Shown: piece after piece, positions 17,030-26,341 of the stretch
How the letters are laid out: each line of letters begins with the position of its first letter
How positions within the stretch are numbered: position 1 is the stretch's first letter
Assembly: GCF_015277735.1 (NCBI RefSeq)
Contig: NZ_JADHDA010000001.1
Coordinates: 62,001 to 126,000 of the forward strand
Source: Psychrobacter sp. NG254
Lineage (GTDB): Bacteria > Pseudomonadota > Gammaproteobacteria > Pseudomonadales > Moraxellaceae
Direction of reading: 5' to 3'
Length of the DNA: 64,000 nucleotides
Notes under the pieces: generated by a model
Told to the model about the DNA's origin: nothing
The model's input: the letters and a program-made list of their open reading frames with translations, nothing else
Database searches by the model: none
Program-made: the position numbers and the translations under genes

Positions 17030-18844
17030 ATGCTGCGACTAGCCAAAGAATTATTTGCCTTGTTAACCATAGATCAGCGTCGACGCTATTTGTCTTTGCA
17101 GATCATGATGGTTTTCATGGCGTTTATGGAGCTGTTAGGAATTGCTTCTATAGGTCCTTTTATGGCTTTAGTTGCTGACATGCAGCTGCTTGAAACCAAC
17201 GCGTTTCTTAATAGTATATATGTAGCCAGTGGTGTTAGTACGCACACAGATTTCTTGTTTATAACGGGTCTGTTTGTACTATTGATGCTAGGTTTGGCTT
17301 CTGTCCTATCAATGATTACCACATGGCGTTTGTCTTTATTTGCTTATTCTGTTGGTACAGAGATTAGCGATCGTTTGTATCATTATTATTTACGAAAAGA
17401 TTGGCTTTTTCATGCTAGTGGAAGTAGTGCTCAATTAACCAAGCAAATTGCAACTGAAGCATTAAGAGTGACAAACTTTATTATTTTGCCATTTATACAA
17501 ATGAATGCTCGCTTGGTATTAGCCGTATTTATCTCGATTAGCATCTTTATTTATAACCCACTGATAGCAACCGTAGGGGTTGTATTATTTGCTAGCGGCT
17601 ACGTCATCATATATAGAGTAATCCGCAAACGTATTGCCCTCTACGGAGAATATGTCTCTACTACCTCAACAGATCGGTTTAGATTGATGAATGAAGGTTT
17701 CGGGGGTATCAAGGATGTACTACTTTACAATCGTAGACATGATTTTGTTCATCAGTTTGAGACGAGTGGAAAGTTATTTGCTCGCGCTCAAGGCGTGAAT
17801 ACGGCATTGAGTCAAGCGCCTCGCTATTTGATGGAGCTATTGGCTTTTGGTGCAATGATTGGTCTGGTCTTAGTTTTATTGACGACGCGTGACGGCAATT
17901 TAAGTCAAGTTTTACCTGTATTGACCGTCTATGCCCTTGCAGGGTTTAAGTTATTACCGGCTTTGCAACAGATATATCATAGTGTTGCTACGATTAGAGG
18001 TAATACCGCGGCTTTTGATTCTATAAAAGAAGACTTACTGGCTTCATTAGTCATAGAAGATGAGCAAAGTGATACTTCAGATATATTAGACAATCGATCA
18101 ATTGATCTATCAAAAATTAAGAATATACGACTGAATAGAGTCAGCTTTACATACCCTAATAAAATATTGCCAGCACTAGACAATATCAATATCAATATAC
18201 CTGTCAACTCTACAGTGGGTTTTGTCGGTGAGTCGGGATCAGGCAAGTCTACAGCCATCGATTTGCTACTCGGTCTTATTTCACCGAATACAGGAGCATT
18301 GATGCTTGATAATATCATTATCGATAAACAAAATAGAAAAGCTTGGCAGCAATACATAGGATTCGTACCGCAAAGTATATTTTTGAGTGAAGGCAGTATC
18401 ACTGAAAACGTCGCTTTTGGCATATGCCATGATGATATTGATTTAGCAAAAGTCAAACAAGCGGTGAAGCTTGCTCACCTTGAGTCGCTGGTTGAGAGCT
18501 TGACTGAAGGTTTAGACACGAAAGTTGGGGAACGAGGGGTTCAACTATCAGGAGGTCAGCGACAGCGTATTGGTATAGCCAGAGCACTATACAATCAAGC
18601 TGATGTGTTGGTGTTTGATGAAGCAACAAGTGCCTTAGACGGTATTACTGAAAAAGTCATAATGGATGCTATTGAAGAACTCAGTGGACAAAAAACCATC
18701 GTAATGATAGCTCACCGATTGAAAACAGTAAAAAACTGCGATGTCATCTATCTTATGAAGCAAGGCAGAATAGTGGAGCAAGGGACGTACCAACAGCTTA
18801 TAGATAACAATCCCATGTTTAAAAAAATGGCTGAGTTCTCATAA
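17030..18844 (+). CDS. ABC transporter, PglK-like lipid-linked oligosaccharide flippase
   Basis: Half-transporter of 604 aa: about six membrane helices in residues 20-320, then an ATPase domain with Walker A GESGSGKST, signature LSGGQRQRIGIARAL, Walker B VLVFDEATSALD and the switch histidine in IAHRLKT. The N-terminal segment and length resemble PglK/WlaB, which flips undecaprenyl-diphosphate-linked oligosaccharides. No Wzx-type flippase is visible in the cluster, so this protein may supply that step. An MsbA-like lipid exporter or a peptide exporter is less likely given the position between sugar genes. Confidence 0.78.
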   Translation: MLRLAKELFALLTIDQRRRYLSLQIMMVFMAFMELLGIASIGPFMALVADMQLLETNAFLNSIYVASGVSTHTDFLFITGLFVLLMLGLASVLSMITTWRLSLFAYSVGTEISDRLYHYYLRKDWLFHASGSSAQLTKQIATEALRVTNFIILPFIQMNARLVLAVFISISIFIYNPLIATVGVVLFASGYVIIYRVIRKRIALYGEYVSTTSTDRFRLMNEGFGGIKDVLLYNRRHDFVHQFETSGKLFARAQGVNTALSQAPRYLMELLAFGAMIGLVLVLLTTRDGNLSQVLPVLTVYALAGFKLLPALQQIYHSVATIRGNTAAFDSIKEDLLASLVIEDEQSDTSDILDNRSIDLSKIKNIRLNRVSFTYPNKILPALDNININIPVNSTVGFVGESGSGKSTAIDLLLGLISPNTGALMLDNIIIDKQNRKAWQQYIGFVPQSIFLSEGSITENVAFGICHDDIDLAKVKQAVKLAHLESLVESLTEGLDTKVGERGVQLSGGQRQRIGIARALYNQADVLVFDEATSALDGITEKVIMDAIEELSGQKTIVMIAHRLKTVKNCDVIYLMKQGRIVEQGTYQQLIDNNPMFKKMAEFS

Positions 18845-18959
18845 TGAATGCATTATAAGTGTATGAGAAAATTCGTATCGCTTCACAAAGTTTTTAGCAG
18901 TAACAGACAGGGATCATAGATTTTTAACTTTTAGACAATTTATGCGTGAGGTGCTAATC

Positions 18960-20030
18960 ATGACCGCATTTGAGAGCCCATTAGTCAGTATCATTGTACC
19001 TGTCTACAACGTTGCGCTGTATCTTGATGAGTGTTTGAACTCTATTAAAATGCAAACGTATCAGAACCTTGAAATAATCGTAGTAGAGGATTGCTCAACT
19101 GACCATTCTATACAGGTGTTACAACCTTATCTAAAAGACAGGCGCATCAAATTCATTAAAAACGTCAAAAATCTAGGCCTGTCAGCTACCCGTAATAAGG
19201 GGATTGATTTGGCTACCGGTGTATACATAATGTTTGTCGATTCTGACGACATCATAGATTTAAGCTTAGTAAAGACCTGTGTCGATTGTGCGACAACAAC
19301 CAAAGCAGATTTAATCACGTATGGCCATGCACAATTTAGTGACACTCCTGAAACTGTAAAGCAGCCTTGCTCTCCATCTGATTTAGAACTAATAAGCTAT
19401 AAACAAGGAAATGAGTATTTCAATCTAGACCATTATTGTTGGGCAAATTTCATTCGATTCAGTGTGTTAAAACATTCGAATATCCGTTTCCCAATAGGGT
19501 TTTATTATGAGGATGGCCCTTTTCATTGGCATTTAGGTCTTGAGATAAAAAATAGATATTATTTACCAAAAAAAATGTATTTATATCGAAAGCATAGTAA
19601 GTCTATTAGTGCACTGAGTAGCGAAAATGGTCGAAAGTTATTAGATGCTTTTACGCTGGAACTAGAGATAATCGCACTTGTAAAGCGTTACAGACGAGAT
19701 GAATTGAAAAATGTACTGTCAAGGCGCCTTATAGATTTTAACTTTTATAATCTCCTTTATATCGATGATGCATTTTTAGCATCTGCATTGATTAAAGTAA
19801 AAGTAGTTGAGAGCTCAATGCGAGAAAATGATTATGAGCAGGTCTTTAATTACCGAAGTATTACAGTTTTATTCTTAACTCTAGTACCTAACTATATATC
19901 CTTACCTTTTCTAAGATTGATCCGAATAATTCTGCATAAGATATTTAAACCTACTCGTAAACTAATCCGTAATGCTTTCAAATACTTTTCGTCTAATAAC
20001 GAAAGTGATGTAACTTATCAGGATGTATAG
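18960..20030 (+). CDS. Family 2 glycosyltransferase
   Basis: Inverting GT-A glycosyltransferase at the inner face of the membrane, presumably adding one sugar to the repeat unit. The N-terminus shows VSIIVPVYNVALYLDECLNS, IIVVEDCSTDHS and the metal-binding motif MFVDSDD. The donor and acceptor cannot be told from sequence. The ATG at 18942 opens the frame, but GAGGTG followed 7 bases later by the ATG at 18960 is a clearly better start. The C-terminal third is Lys/Arg-rich with hydrophobic stretches, suggesting membrane association. AT content rises here relative to wza-wzc. Confidence 0.83.
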   Translation: MTAFESPLVSIIVPVYNVALYLDECLNSIKMQTYQNLEIIVVEDCSTDHSIQVLQPYLKDRRIKFIKNVKNLGLSATRNKGIDLATGVYIMFVDSDDIIDLSLVKTCVDCATTTKADLITYGHAQFSDTPETVKQPCSPSDLELISYKQGNEYFNLDHYCWANFIRFSVLKHSNIRFPIGFYYEDGPFHWHLGLEIKNRYYLPKKMYLYRKHSKSISALSSENGRKLLDAFTLELEIIALVKRYRRDELKNVLSRRLIDFNFYNLLYIDDAFLASALIKVKVVESSMRENDYEQVFNYRSITVLFLTLVPNYISLPFLRLIRIILHKIFKPTRKLIRNAFKYFSSNNESDVTYQDV

Positions 20031-20031
20031 C

Positions 20032-21102
20032 ATGAAAAAAATATGCTTTATTGCAGGTAATCTTAATAATTCTGGCGGCACAGAAAGAGTGACTAGTGTG
20101 GTAGCCAATGAATTGGTTGAAAAAAATTATGATGTTTCAATATTGAGCCTGGTAGATGGTAACGAGCCTTTTTTCACTTTAAATAAAAATATTCAAATTT
20201 ACTCGTTATATCCTCAGAAAATATCTTTTAAAAAGAATTTTCTACCCACGATTTGGAAGATACGTAAATTTATCAAAGAACACCAAATCGATAGGGTTAT
20301 TGTTGTTGATAGTAACTCATGCCTATTTACAGTACCTGCATTGTTTGGGCTAGATATAGAGCATATCTGCTGGGAACATTTTAACTTTAATAATGATTTA
20401 GGGCGATATAGTAGAAGAGTGGGACGTCAATTAGCAGCGCGATACTGTGATGCCGTGGTTACGTTGACAGAGAGAGATAAGCAGTACTGGTTAAGAGGTA
20501 CATCGCATAAATCGCAAATAATAGCGATAGCTAATCCTTGTCCTTTTCCACCTCAAACCGATAGCAAAATAAATGGCAGCAATACGGTCTTGACTGTTGG
20601 CGAGCTCACAAAAGTAAAAGGATTTGATTTATTGCTCGAAGCTTGGGTTCAAGTAAATAGCACTATGCCGAATTGGAAGCTGGTCATTGTTGGTGAAGGC
20701 GAAGATAGGAAAAAGCTAACAAGTTTTATCAACGATCATAACTTGGTAGATAGTGTTGATTTAGTGGGACGTACTTCTGATGTGAGCAAGTATTATGAAA
20801 AAGCCGATATATTTTGCTTGAGCTCTCGCTTTGAAGGTTTTCCTATGGTTTTGCTTGAAACATTGGCGTTTGGTTTGCCTGTTGTGAGTTTTGACTGTGA
20901 TACAGGACCTGCAGAGATATTAGAAGATACAGGTTCTATCCTAGTGCCTAGAAGCAATATAAGCCAGCTTGCTTCATCTTTAATTGATTTGATGAAGGAT
21001 GAGCCAGCTCGAGAATCAATCAGTTTAAAAGCTAAAGAGAAGTGCGAAAATTATCAGCCAGAGAATATAATAAATCAGTGGATTGAATTATTGGAAAGGT
21101 GA
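20032..21102 (+). CDS. Family 4 glycosyltransferase, tandem copy 1
   Basis: Retaining GT-B glycosyltransferase. The glycine-rich N-terminus is FIAGNLNNSGGTERVTSVVA. The Rossmann nucleotide-sugar domain holds VLTVGELTKVKGFDLLLEAW and the ExFG-type segment SSRFEGFPMVLLETLAFGLP. Start at 20032: the upstream gene stops at 20030 and AGGA lies 8 bases before this ATG; the ATG at 20023 would overlap. The protein is strongly similar along its length to the next gene, for example RQLAARYCD, VVTLTE and HKSQIIAIAN in both. The sugar specificity is unknown. Confidence 0.83.
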   Translation: MKKICFIAGNLNNSGGTERVTSVVANELVEKNYDVSILSLVDGNEPFFTLNKNIQIYSLYPQKISFKKNFLPTIWKIRKFIKEHQIDRVIVVDSNSCLFTVPALFGLDIEHICWEHFNFNNDLGRYSRRVGRQLAARYCDAVVTLTERDKQYWLRGTSHKSQIIAIANPCPFPPQTDSKINGSNTVLTVGELTKVKGFDLLLEAWVQVNSTMPNWKLVIVGEGEDRKKLTSFINDHNLVDSVDLVGRTSDVSKYYEKADIFCLSSRFEGFPMVLLETLAFGLPVVSFDCDTGPAEILEDTGSILVPRSNISQLASSLIDLMKDEPARESISLKAKEKCENYQPENIINQWIELLER

Positions 21103-21128
21103 AATTAAGTTATGCTAATATTTTAAAT

Positions 21129-21157
21129 TTGATATATATTGGTAGTGACGTTATAGT
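21129..21157 (+). promoter_or_regulatory. Candidate internal promoter between the tandem glycosyltransferases
   Basis: TTGATA (21129-21134), a 17-base spacer, TATAGT (21152-21157). It lies in the 184-base gap 21103-21286, a break in an otherwise tightly packed operon. The gap is extremely AT-rich, so a chance match is possible. Confidence 0.4.
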
Positions 21158-21286
21158 TTTTAATTAATTTTAAAAAATTGATTATATCTTTAATAAATAT
21201 ATTTAGTAGTGTTGATGTGATTTTAGTTATATTGGATTTTTATATACCACCGAGTCTTTTTTCTATAAAAATAAAGGACGCATCAT

Positions 21287-22354
21287 TTGAAAATTTTAAT
21301 ATTAACAAGTAGCGTCAATAACTCGGGAGGCACAGAGCGAGTAGGCTCTATGCTAGCTAATGGATTGTCTGAGGTCGGATATGAGGTATTGCTAGCGAGC
21401 ATAGCTGATGGCGATATGCCTTTTTTTTCTATTAATAAAGAAGTTAAATTGTTGTCTTTAATGAGCTTTCCAAAATGTAAGTTATGCCGTATTCCAAATA
21501 CTATTTATAAATTAAGAAAGTTACTAAAAAAAGAACGCATTGATACATTAATTGTAGTGGACACTTTATGCATTCAGTTTACTTTGCTCGCTGTGCTGGG
21601 GCTGCCAGTAAAGCATATATGTTGGGAACATTTCGGCTTTAGTAATAATATAGATAAGCCCCAAAGAAGATTTGCTCGTCAATTGGCGGCCCGATACTGT
21701 GATTCCGTTGTCACGTTAACTGAAAAAGACAAACAGCATTGGCTAAATGGCACACAGCATAAATCACAAATCATAGCCATCGCTAATTACTGCCCATTTC
21801 CACCTCAGTATTTCGATAAGGAAAAAAATACGAAAATAGTATTATCGGTAGGTAGCTTAACCCATATTAAAGGGTTTGATATGTTACTTGAGGCTTGGAT
21901 ACAGGTTAATAAAGCGCTGCCAGACTGGAAGTTGGTTATAGTAGGAGAGGGAGAGGAGAGACAAAAACTCACAGAGTTTATTGCAGAAAACCACTTGGCA
22001 GATAGTGTTGAATTGGTAGGCCGCACCTCTGATATTAGTCAGTATTATAAAGACGCTGAAATTTTTTGCTTAAGTTCTCGCTTTGAAGGTTTTGGTATGG
22101 TGTTAATTGAAGCGTTAGCTTTTGGTTTGCCGATAGTCAGTTTTGATTGTGATACAGGACCTGCAGAAGTGTTAGAAGGTACAGGATCTATATTGGTACC
22201 TAAGAATGATATAGAACAGTTATCCTTGTCCTTAATTGAGTCCATGAAAGACAAGCAAGGTCGGAAGCTAATTGGGTCAAAAGCTAAAGAGAAATCTGGT
22301 TTTTATCAACCAGAAAAAATAATAAAACAGTGGATTAAACTGATTGAGAGTTAA
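21287..22354 (+). CDS. Family 4 glycosyltransferase, tandem copy 2
   Basis: GT-B glycosyltransferase and close paralogue of the preceding gene, with the same NNSGGTERV N-terminus, HICWEHF, RQLAARYCDSVVTLTEKDK and SSRFEGFGMVLIEALAFGLP. It starts with TTG at 21287; AAAGGA 8 bases upstream and exact alignment with the paralogue's N-terminus support this start, and no nearby in-frame ATG does as well. The two copies probably add related sugars or form related linkages. Divergence is largest in the acceptor-binding N-terminal half. Confidence 0.82.
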   Translation: MKILILTSSVNNSGGTERVGSMLANGLSEVGYEVLLASIADGDMPFFSINKEVKLLSLMSFPKCKLCRIPNTIYKLRKLLKKERIDTLIVVDTLCIQFTLLAVLGLPVKHICWEHFGFSNNIDKPQRRFARQLAARYCDSVVTLTEKDKQHWLNGTQHKSQIIAIANYCPFPPQYFDKEKNTKIVLSVGSLTHIKGFDMLLEAWIQVNKALPDWKLVIVGEGEERQKLTEFIAENHLADSVELVGRTSDISQYYKDAEIFCLSSRFEGFGMVLIEALAFGLPIVSFDCDTGPAEVLEGTGSILVPKNDIEQLSLSLIESMKDKQGRKLIGSKAKEKSGFYQPEKIIKQWIKLIES

Positions 22355-22416
22355 AATAAATTTTATAAAAAATTCATTGCAATGAGTTTTATTAATTAAT
22401 CTGTCATAGGCTAACA

Positions 22417-23493
22417 ATGAAAATACTATATATCATCACTGGTCTAGGGCAAGGAGGCGCTGAACGAGTTGTTTGCGACTTAGCAGATGAGATGGTCAAA
22501 CGAGGACATCAAGTCAAAATCATCTATTTTGTAGGTCAGGCACTCACCAGACCGATATGTAAAGATATTGAGTTAATCAAAATTGCCTTAACCAATACAA
22601 TGTCGCTACCTATAGCGTATGTATTGCTATTAAAAAGCATTAAAGGTTATCAGCCTGATGTTGTGCACTCGCATATGGTACATGCAAACATTTTAACGCG
22701 CTTGGTCAAACTAGTGACACCCATAAATAAATTGATATCGACAGCGCATAGTAGCAACGAAGGCGGCGCGCTACGTATGCTAGCCTATCGACTGACCAAC
22801 CCTTTAGCGGATATAAGTACCAATGTGAGTAATACGGCAGTTGCAGCTTTCGAATCAAAACATGCAGTACCTAAAGGCAGCATGCAAACCATATACAATG
22901 GCGTGAATTTTGATGACTTCAGTTATCGTTTGCAGGCAAAAATTGAGATACAAGATGAGTTGGAGTTAGATGAAAGTAGCAAGCTCATTTTAGCAGTCGG
23001 TAGTTTCAATGAAGCAAAAAACTACTCTAATTTGCTAATGGCCATCAAGTCTTTAAAAGCCTTCAGCTCTACTCCTTTTGTACTACTCATTGCAGGTGAT
23101 GGTGAGCTAAGGTCAGAAATTGAAAGGCTGATTGTAGCGTTAGAGTTAGATAAAAACGTTATCTTATTAGGACGAAGGCATGACATATCGACATTGATGT
23201 GCGCTTGTGATGTTTTCGTTTTATCCTCTGATTATGAAGGTCTACCAACCGTATTGATTGAAGCGCTCGCTTGCCAAGCTAACGTTGTTTCCACTGATGT
23301 TAGCGGTGCACATGAGATATTAGATGGTTATGGCAGCATTGTACCTATTAGACAACCTAAAGCTTTGGCAAAGTCTATCGCAGACACTTTGCTCATTGAA
23401 AAAAAGAACATACTGGGACGGCAACATGCTAAAAATAAGTTTGATATAGAGATTGTTTCAGACGAATGGATGAAGGTATATGATGAGAAATAA
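22417..23493 (+). CDS. Family 4 glycosyltransferase
   Basis: GT-B glycosyltransferase of 358 aa. It opens with ITGLGQGGAERVVCDLADEM and has the conserved VHSHMVHANILTRL segment. The C-terminal donor-binding domain contains LAVGSFNEAKNYSNLLMAIK and SSDYEGLPTVLIEALACQA. It is less similar to the two preceding copies than they are to each other. The end overlaps the next gene by 14 bases, indicating translational coupling. The donor sugar is unknown. Confidence 0.83.
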   Translation: MKILYIITGLGQGGAERVVCDLADEMVKRGHQVKIIYFVGQALTRPICKDIELIKIALTNTMSLPIAYVLLLKSIKGYQPDVVHSHMVHANILTRLVKLVTPINKLISTAHSSNEGGALRMLAYRLTNPLADISTNVSNTAVAAFESKHAVPKGSMQTIYNGVNFDDFSYRLQAKIEIQDELELDESSKLILAVGSFNEAKNYSNLLMAIKSLKAFSSTPFVLLIAGDGELRSEIERLIVALELDKNVILLGRRHDISTLMCACDVFVLSSDYEGLPTVLIEALACQANVVSTDVSGAHEILDGYGSIVPIRQPKALAKSIADTLLIEKKNILGRQHAKNKFDIEIVSDEWMKVYDEK

Positions 23494-24592
23494 TCAGCAC
23501 TTCTTCGAACGATTTTCTAATCCCACTATTTTTTTATTAGTTACGACTGTATTTTTTTTTAAGATCATTGCTTTTGTTTTAATGGAATATGGCATTTTAG
23601 TCATAAACTTAGGAGGTGGTAGTGATGCCAATTATTACAACTCTTATGCTGAAGGCCTTACAGATACGGCAGTAAATATTTGGCCAATATTATTAAGATG
23701 GTTGAATGATATTGGTTTATATTCGCGTGACGTGACTACTTACCTTTTGTTTTTCTTAAGCCTGATAGCTATTCCGATGATGGTGGTTAGGCTTTCAGGT
23801 CTGACGTTTAACAAAAATCAGAAGTATTATTTGTACTCCTTGCTGGTTTGTTTGATTCATCCAACCATATTCTTTTTTTCGACAGATATTTTTCGTGATG
23901 TATTTATGGCGTTTTGCTTTTTAGCAGGCTGTCTGACAGTAAAGGGGTTTCTGAAAAGTAATAGCCTATTGATTTCTACTTTCTATTTTTTATTGTCTGT
24001 TGCAATTGGTTTTTTCTTGATAGAGATTAGAATTTATTTGGGTTACGCTTATTTACTCAGTCTTCTGTTTTTTAAAATAAGGTTTACAAAAAGTAGAGTT
24101 GTCTATTTGGGTTTTTTATACTTTTCACTTCTATTTATAGCCAACTATGTAGGTGTTTTAGACTTACTCACTGAATATAGATCTGGGTTTGAGGCGTCAG
24201 GAGGTGGTTCAACTCTAGGTCTAAGCTTCTCTAACCCTCTATTATTTATACCTAATTTTATCATCAGCTTTTTGGGACAGATGTTAGGTTTGTATATTAC
24301 CAACCCATTAGCACTTGTACTGTTCATACTTGAAACCATTCCATTCTTTTTTATGCTTGTATATGTGTTAAAAAATATAAAATTCGCAGACAGCTTTGTA
24401 CGCTTTCTCATTGTGTTCTTTGTACTTTATGGCAGTGTTTGGCTGATTGGAAATGATAACTTAGGGACAGCAGTTCGTTTGAGAATATATAATTATTTGG
24501 CTATATATATCAGTTTCTTCTATGTTTTAAGACTTAAAAGTAGTTCTTTGAGAAAGCTATCCTCTAATAAACGAGAGGGAATTAATAGATGA
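23480..24592 (+). CDS. Polytopic membrane protein, candidate polysaccharide polymerase (Wzy-like)
   Basis: A 370-residue protein with about nine to ten hydrophobic segments and no recognisable soluble domain. It shows a loop NLGGGSDANYYNSYAEGL after the first helix and a TDIFRDVFMAFCFLAG helix, features seen in EpsG/Wzy-type polymerases. The gene overlaps its neighbours at both ends (14 bases, then ATGA), so it belongs to the operon. Being the only long polytopic protein without an ATPase in the cluster, it is the best candidate for the repeat-unit polymerase. Wzy proteins have poor sequence conservation, so this rests mostly on context. Confidence 0.6.
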   Translation: MMRNNQHFFERFSNPTIFLLVTTVFFFKIIAFVLMEYGILVINLGGGSDANYYNSYAEGLTDTAVNIWPILLRWLNDIGLYSRDVTTYLLFFLSLIAIPMMVVRLSGLTFNKNQKYYLYSLLVCLIHPTIFFFSTDIFRDVFMAFCFLAGCLTVKGFLKSNSLLISTFYFLLSVAIGFFLIEIRIYLGYAYLLSLLFFKIRFTKSRVVYLGFLYFSLLFIANYVGVLDLLTEYRSGFEASGGGSTLGLSFSNPLLFIPNFIISFLGQMLGLYITNPLALVLFILETIPFFFMLVYVLKNIKFADSFVRFLIVFFVLYGSVWLIGNDNLGTAVRLRIYNYLAIYISFFYVLRLKSSSLRKLSSNKREGINR

Positions 24593-25719
24593 AAATAATT
24601 ATTTTAGGCACCATTGCTTATAGTCTCTATGGTTTTCGTGCGGATCTCATCAAAGCGTTGGTTAAACAGCAGCATACTGTCTATGCATTTACGTCTGAAT
24701 ATACTCAAGCAGAGTTAAAGAAGATAGAAATGTTAGGTGCTATACCAGTGACCTATCGTTTGAGTCGAGGGGGTTTGAACCCTTTGTCTGATATCAAAAT
24801 TACGTATCACTTATCTAAAGTGATTAAAAGTATGGCGCCAGATATTGTGTTCTCTTACTTTTCTAAACCAGTCATCTTTGGAACGTTAGCAGCAAAAATG
24901 GCAAAAGTTCCGCAAGTGGTAGGTATGCTTGAGGGGTTAGGGTATTGTTTTACAGACCAACCCGAAGGCCTGAGCAAAAAAGTGAAAGTTATCAAAGCGA
25001 TTCAGGTTCTGCTATATAAAGTGGTTCTGCCTCAGATAGACACGCTCATATTTTTAAATGCTGATGATCCTAATGATTTGTTGAAGAAGTACAATATACG
25101 AGCAAAGCAGGTAGAGGTTCTAGGCGGCATTGGTTTGAGTTTGAGTCATTACGAGTATCAGCCTGTAGTGAATATTCAAAAGCCTATTAAATTTTTATTT
25201 ATTGGACGCTTATTAAAAGAGAAAGGTATTCATGACTTTATTTCAGCGATAAAAATAGTAAAGAAAACATATCCTGAGGCCTATTTCACTATCTTAGGGG
25301 AAATAGATGTATCTAACTTGGGTGCATTGCAAAGGTCAGAGCTAGATGAGCTGATTGCATCAAAAGTCGTCAATTACCCCGGTCAAGTTGATAATGTAAA
25401 AGATTGGATTGCCAGTCACCATGTATTTGTATTGCCGTCTTATCGTGAAGGTGTGCCACGTAGCACTCAAGAAGCGATGGCCATTGGAAGGGCTGTTATA
25501 ACCACTGACGTACCTGGCTGTCGTGAGACAGTCGTTGATAGTGTTAACGGTTTTTTAGTCGAGAAATGGAATCCACAAGCCTTGGCTGAAAAGATGATTT
25601 ATTTTATAGAGCATCCTGAACAAATCGAGAAGATGGGTATTGAAAGTTATAAAATAGCGCAAGAAAAATTTGATGCCGATAAAGTCAATAAACGATTACT
25701 AAATATGTTGGGTTTATAA
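24589..25719 (+). CDS. Family 4 glycosyltransferase, PglA-like
   Basis: GT-B glycosyltransferase of 376 aa. The opening IILGTIAYSLYGFRADLIKA and the segment VVGMLEGLGYCFTD resemble the PglA/WbaZ-like group that adds the second sugar after a PglC-type transferase. The donor domain contains FLFIGRLLKEKGIHDFISAI and PSYREGVPRSTQEAMAIGRA. It overlaps the previous gene by ATGA, and its stop directly abuts the next start, so it is translationally coupled to the initiating transferase. This fits action on the first lipid-linked sugar. Confidence 0.82.
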   Translation: MKIIILGTIAYSLYGFRADLIKALVKQQHTVYAFTSEYTQAELKKIEMLGAIPVTYRLSRGGLNPLSDIKITYHLSKVIKSMAPDIVFSYFSKPVIFGTLAAKMAKVPQVVGMLEGLGYCFTDQPEGLSKKVKVIKAIQVLLYKVVLPQIDTLIFLNADDPNDLLKKYNIRAKQVEVLGGIGLSLSHYEYQPVVNIQKPIKFLFIGRLLKEKGIHDFISAIKIVKKTYPEAYFTILGEIDVSNLGALQRSELDELIASKVVNYPGQVDNVKDWIASHHVFVLPSYREGVPRSTQEAMAIGRAVITTDVPGCRETVVDSVNGFLVEKWNPQALAEKMIYFIEHPEQIEKMGIESYKIAQEKFDADKVNKRLLNMLGL

Positions 25720-26331
25720 ATGATAAAACGACTATTCGATATCGTAGGTGCGACTGCCGCTCTGGTCGTGTTGTCTCCTGTATATGCTGTGACCGCTTAT
25801 CAAGTGAATAAGAATCTGGGGTCGCCAGTCTTATTTCGTCAGAGACGTCCTGGTTTATATGGTCAACCGTTTGAGATGATAAAATTTCGCTCAATGAAGG
25901 ATAGTGTAGATATAAATGGCAATCTATTAGAGGACAGTGAACGTCTGACATCCTTTGGTAAGGCACTGCGTAATACTAGCCTAGATGAGCTGCCTGAGCT
26001 ATGGAATGTGATTAAGGGAGATATGAGTCTGGTAGGCCCAAGACCGCTACTGATGGAATATTTACCATTATATAGTGCTGAGCAAACTTATCGGCATAGT
26101 GTCCGTCCAGGCATTACTGGCTACGCACAAGTGAATGGCCGTAATGCTATTGGATGGGATGAGCGGTTTGCACTTGATACTTGGTATGTGGATAACCAGT
26201 CATTGTGGCTAGATATCAAAATTTTATGTAAGACGGTGAAAAAAGTCATCGTCAAAGATGGTATTAGTGCTGATGGGGAAGCGACCATGAGTAAATTCAC
26301 AGGTAATAGCGTTGATCATAATACGCTTTGA
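25720..26331 (+). CDS. Initiating phosphoglycosyl transferase (PglC-like)
   Basis: Transfers the first sugar phosphate to undecaprenyl phosphate, starting each repeat unit. At 203 aa it is a small monotopic transferase lacking the extra membrane helices of WbaP. A re-entrant helix with the Ser-Pro break is at LVVLSPVYAV. RQRRPGLYGQPFEMIKFRSM follows, then the catalytic Asp-Glu pair in SLDELPELWNVIKGDMSLVG with GPRPLL. A C-terminal RPGITGYAQVNGRN is typical of the family. The PglC resemblance and the neighbouring dehydratase and aminotransferase suggest a 4-amino-4,6-dideoxy-HexNAc substrate. The start immediately follows the previous stop. Confidence 0.9.
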   Translation: MIKRLFDIVGATAALVVLSPVYAVTAYQVNKNLGSPVLFRQRRPGLYGQPFEMIKFRSMKDSVDINGNLLEDSERLTSFGKALRNTSLDELPELWNVIKGDMSLVGPRPLLMEYLPLYSAEQTYRHSVRPGITGYAQVNGRNAIGWDERFALDTWYVDNQSLWLDIKILCKTVKKVIVKDGISADGEATMSKFTGNSVDHNTL

Positions 26332-26341
26332 TGAGGAATAT

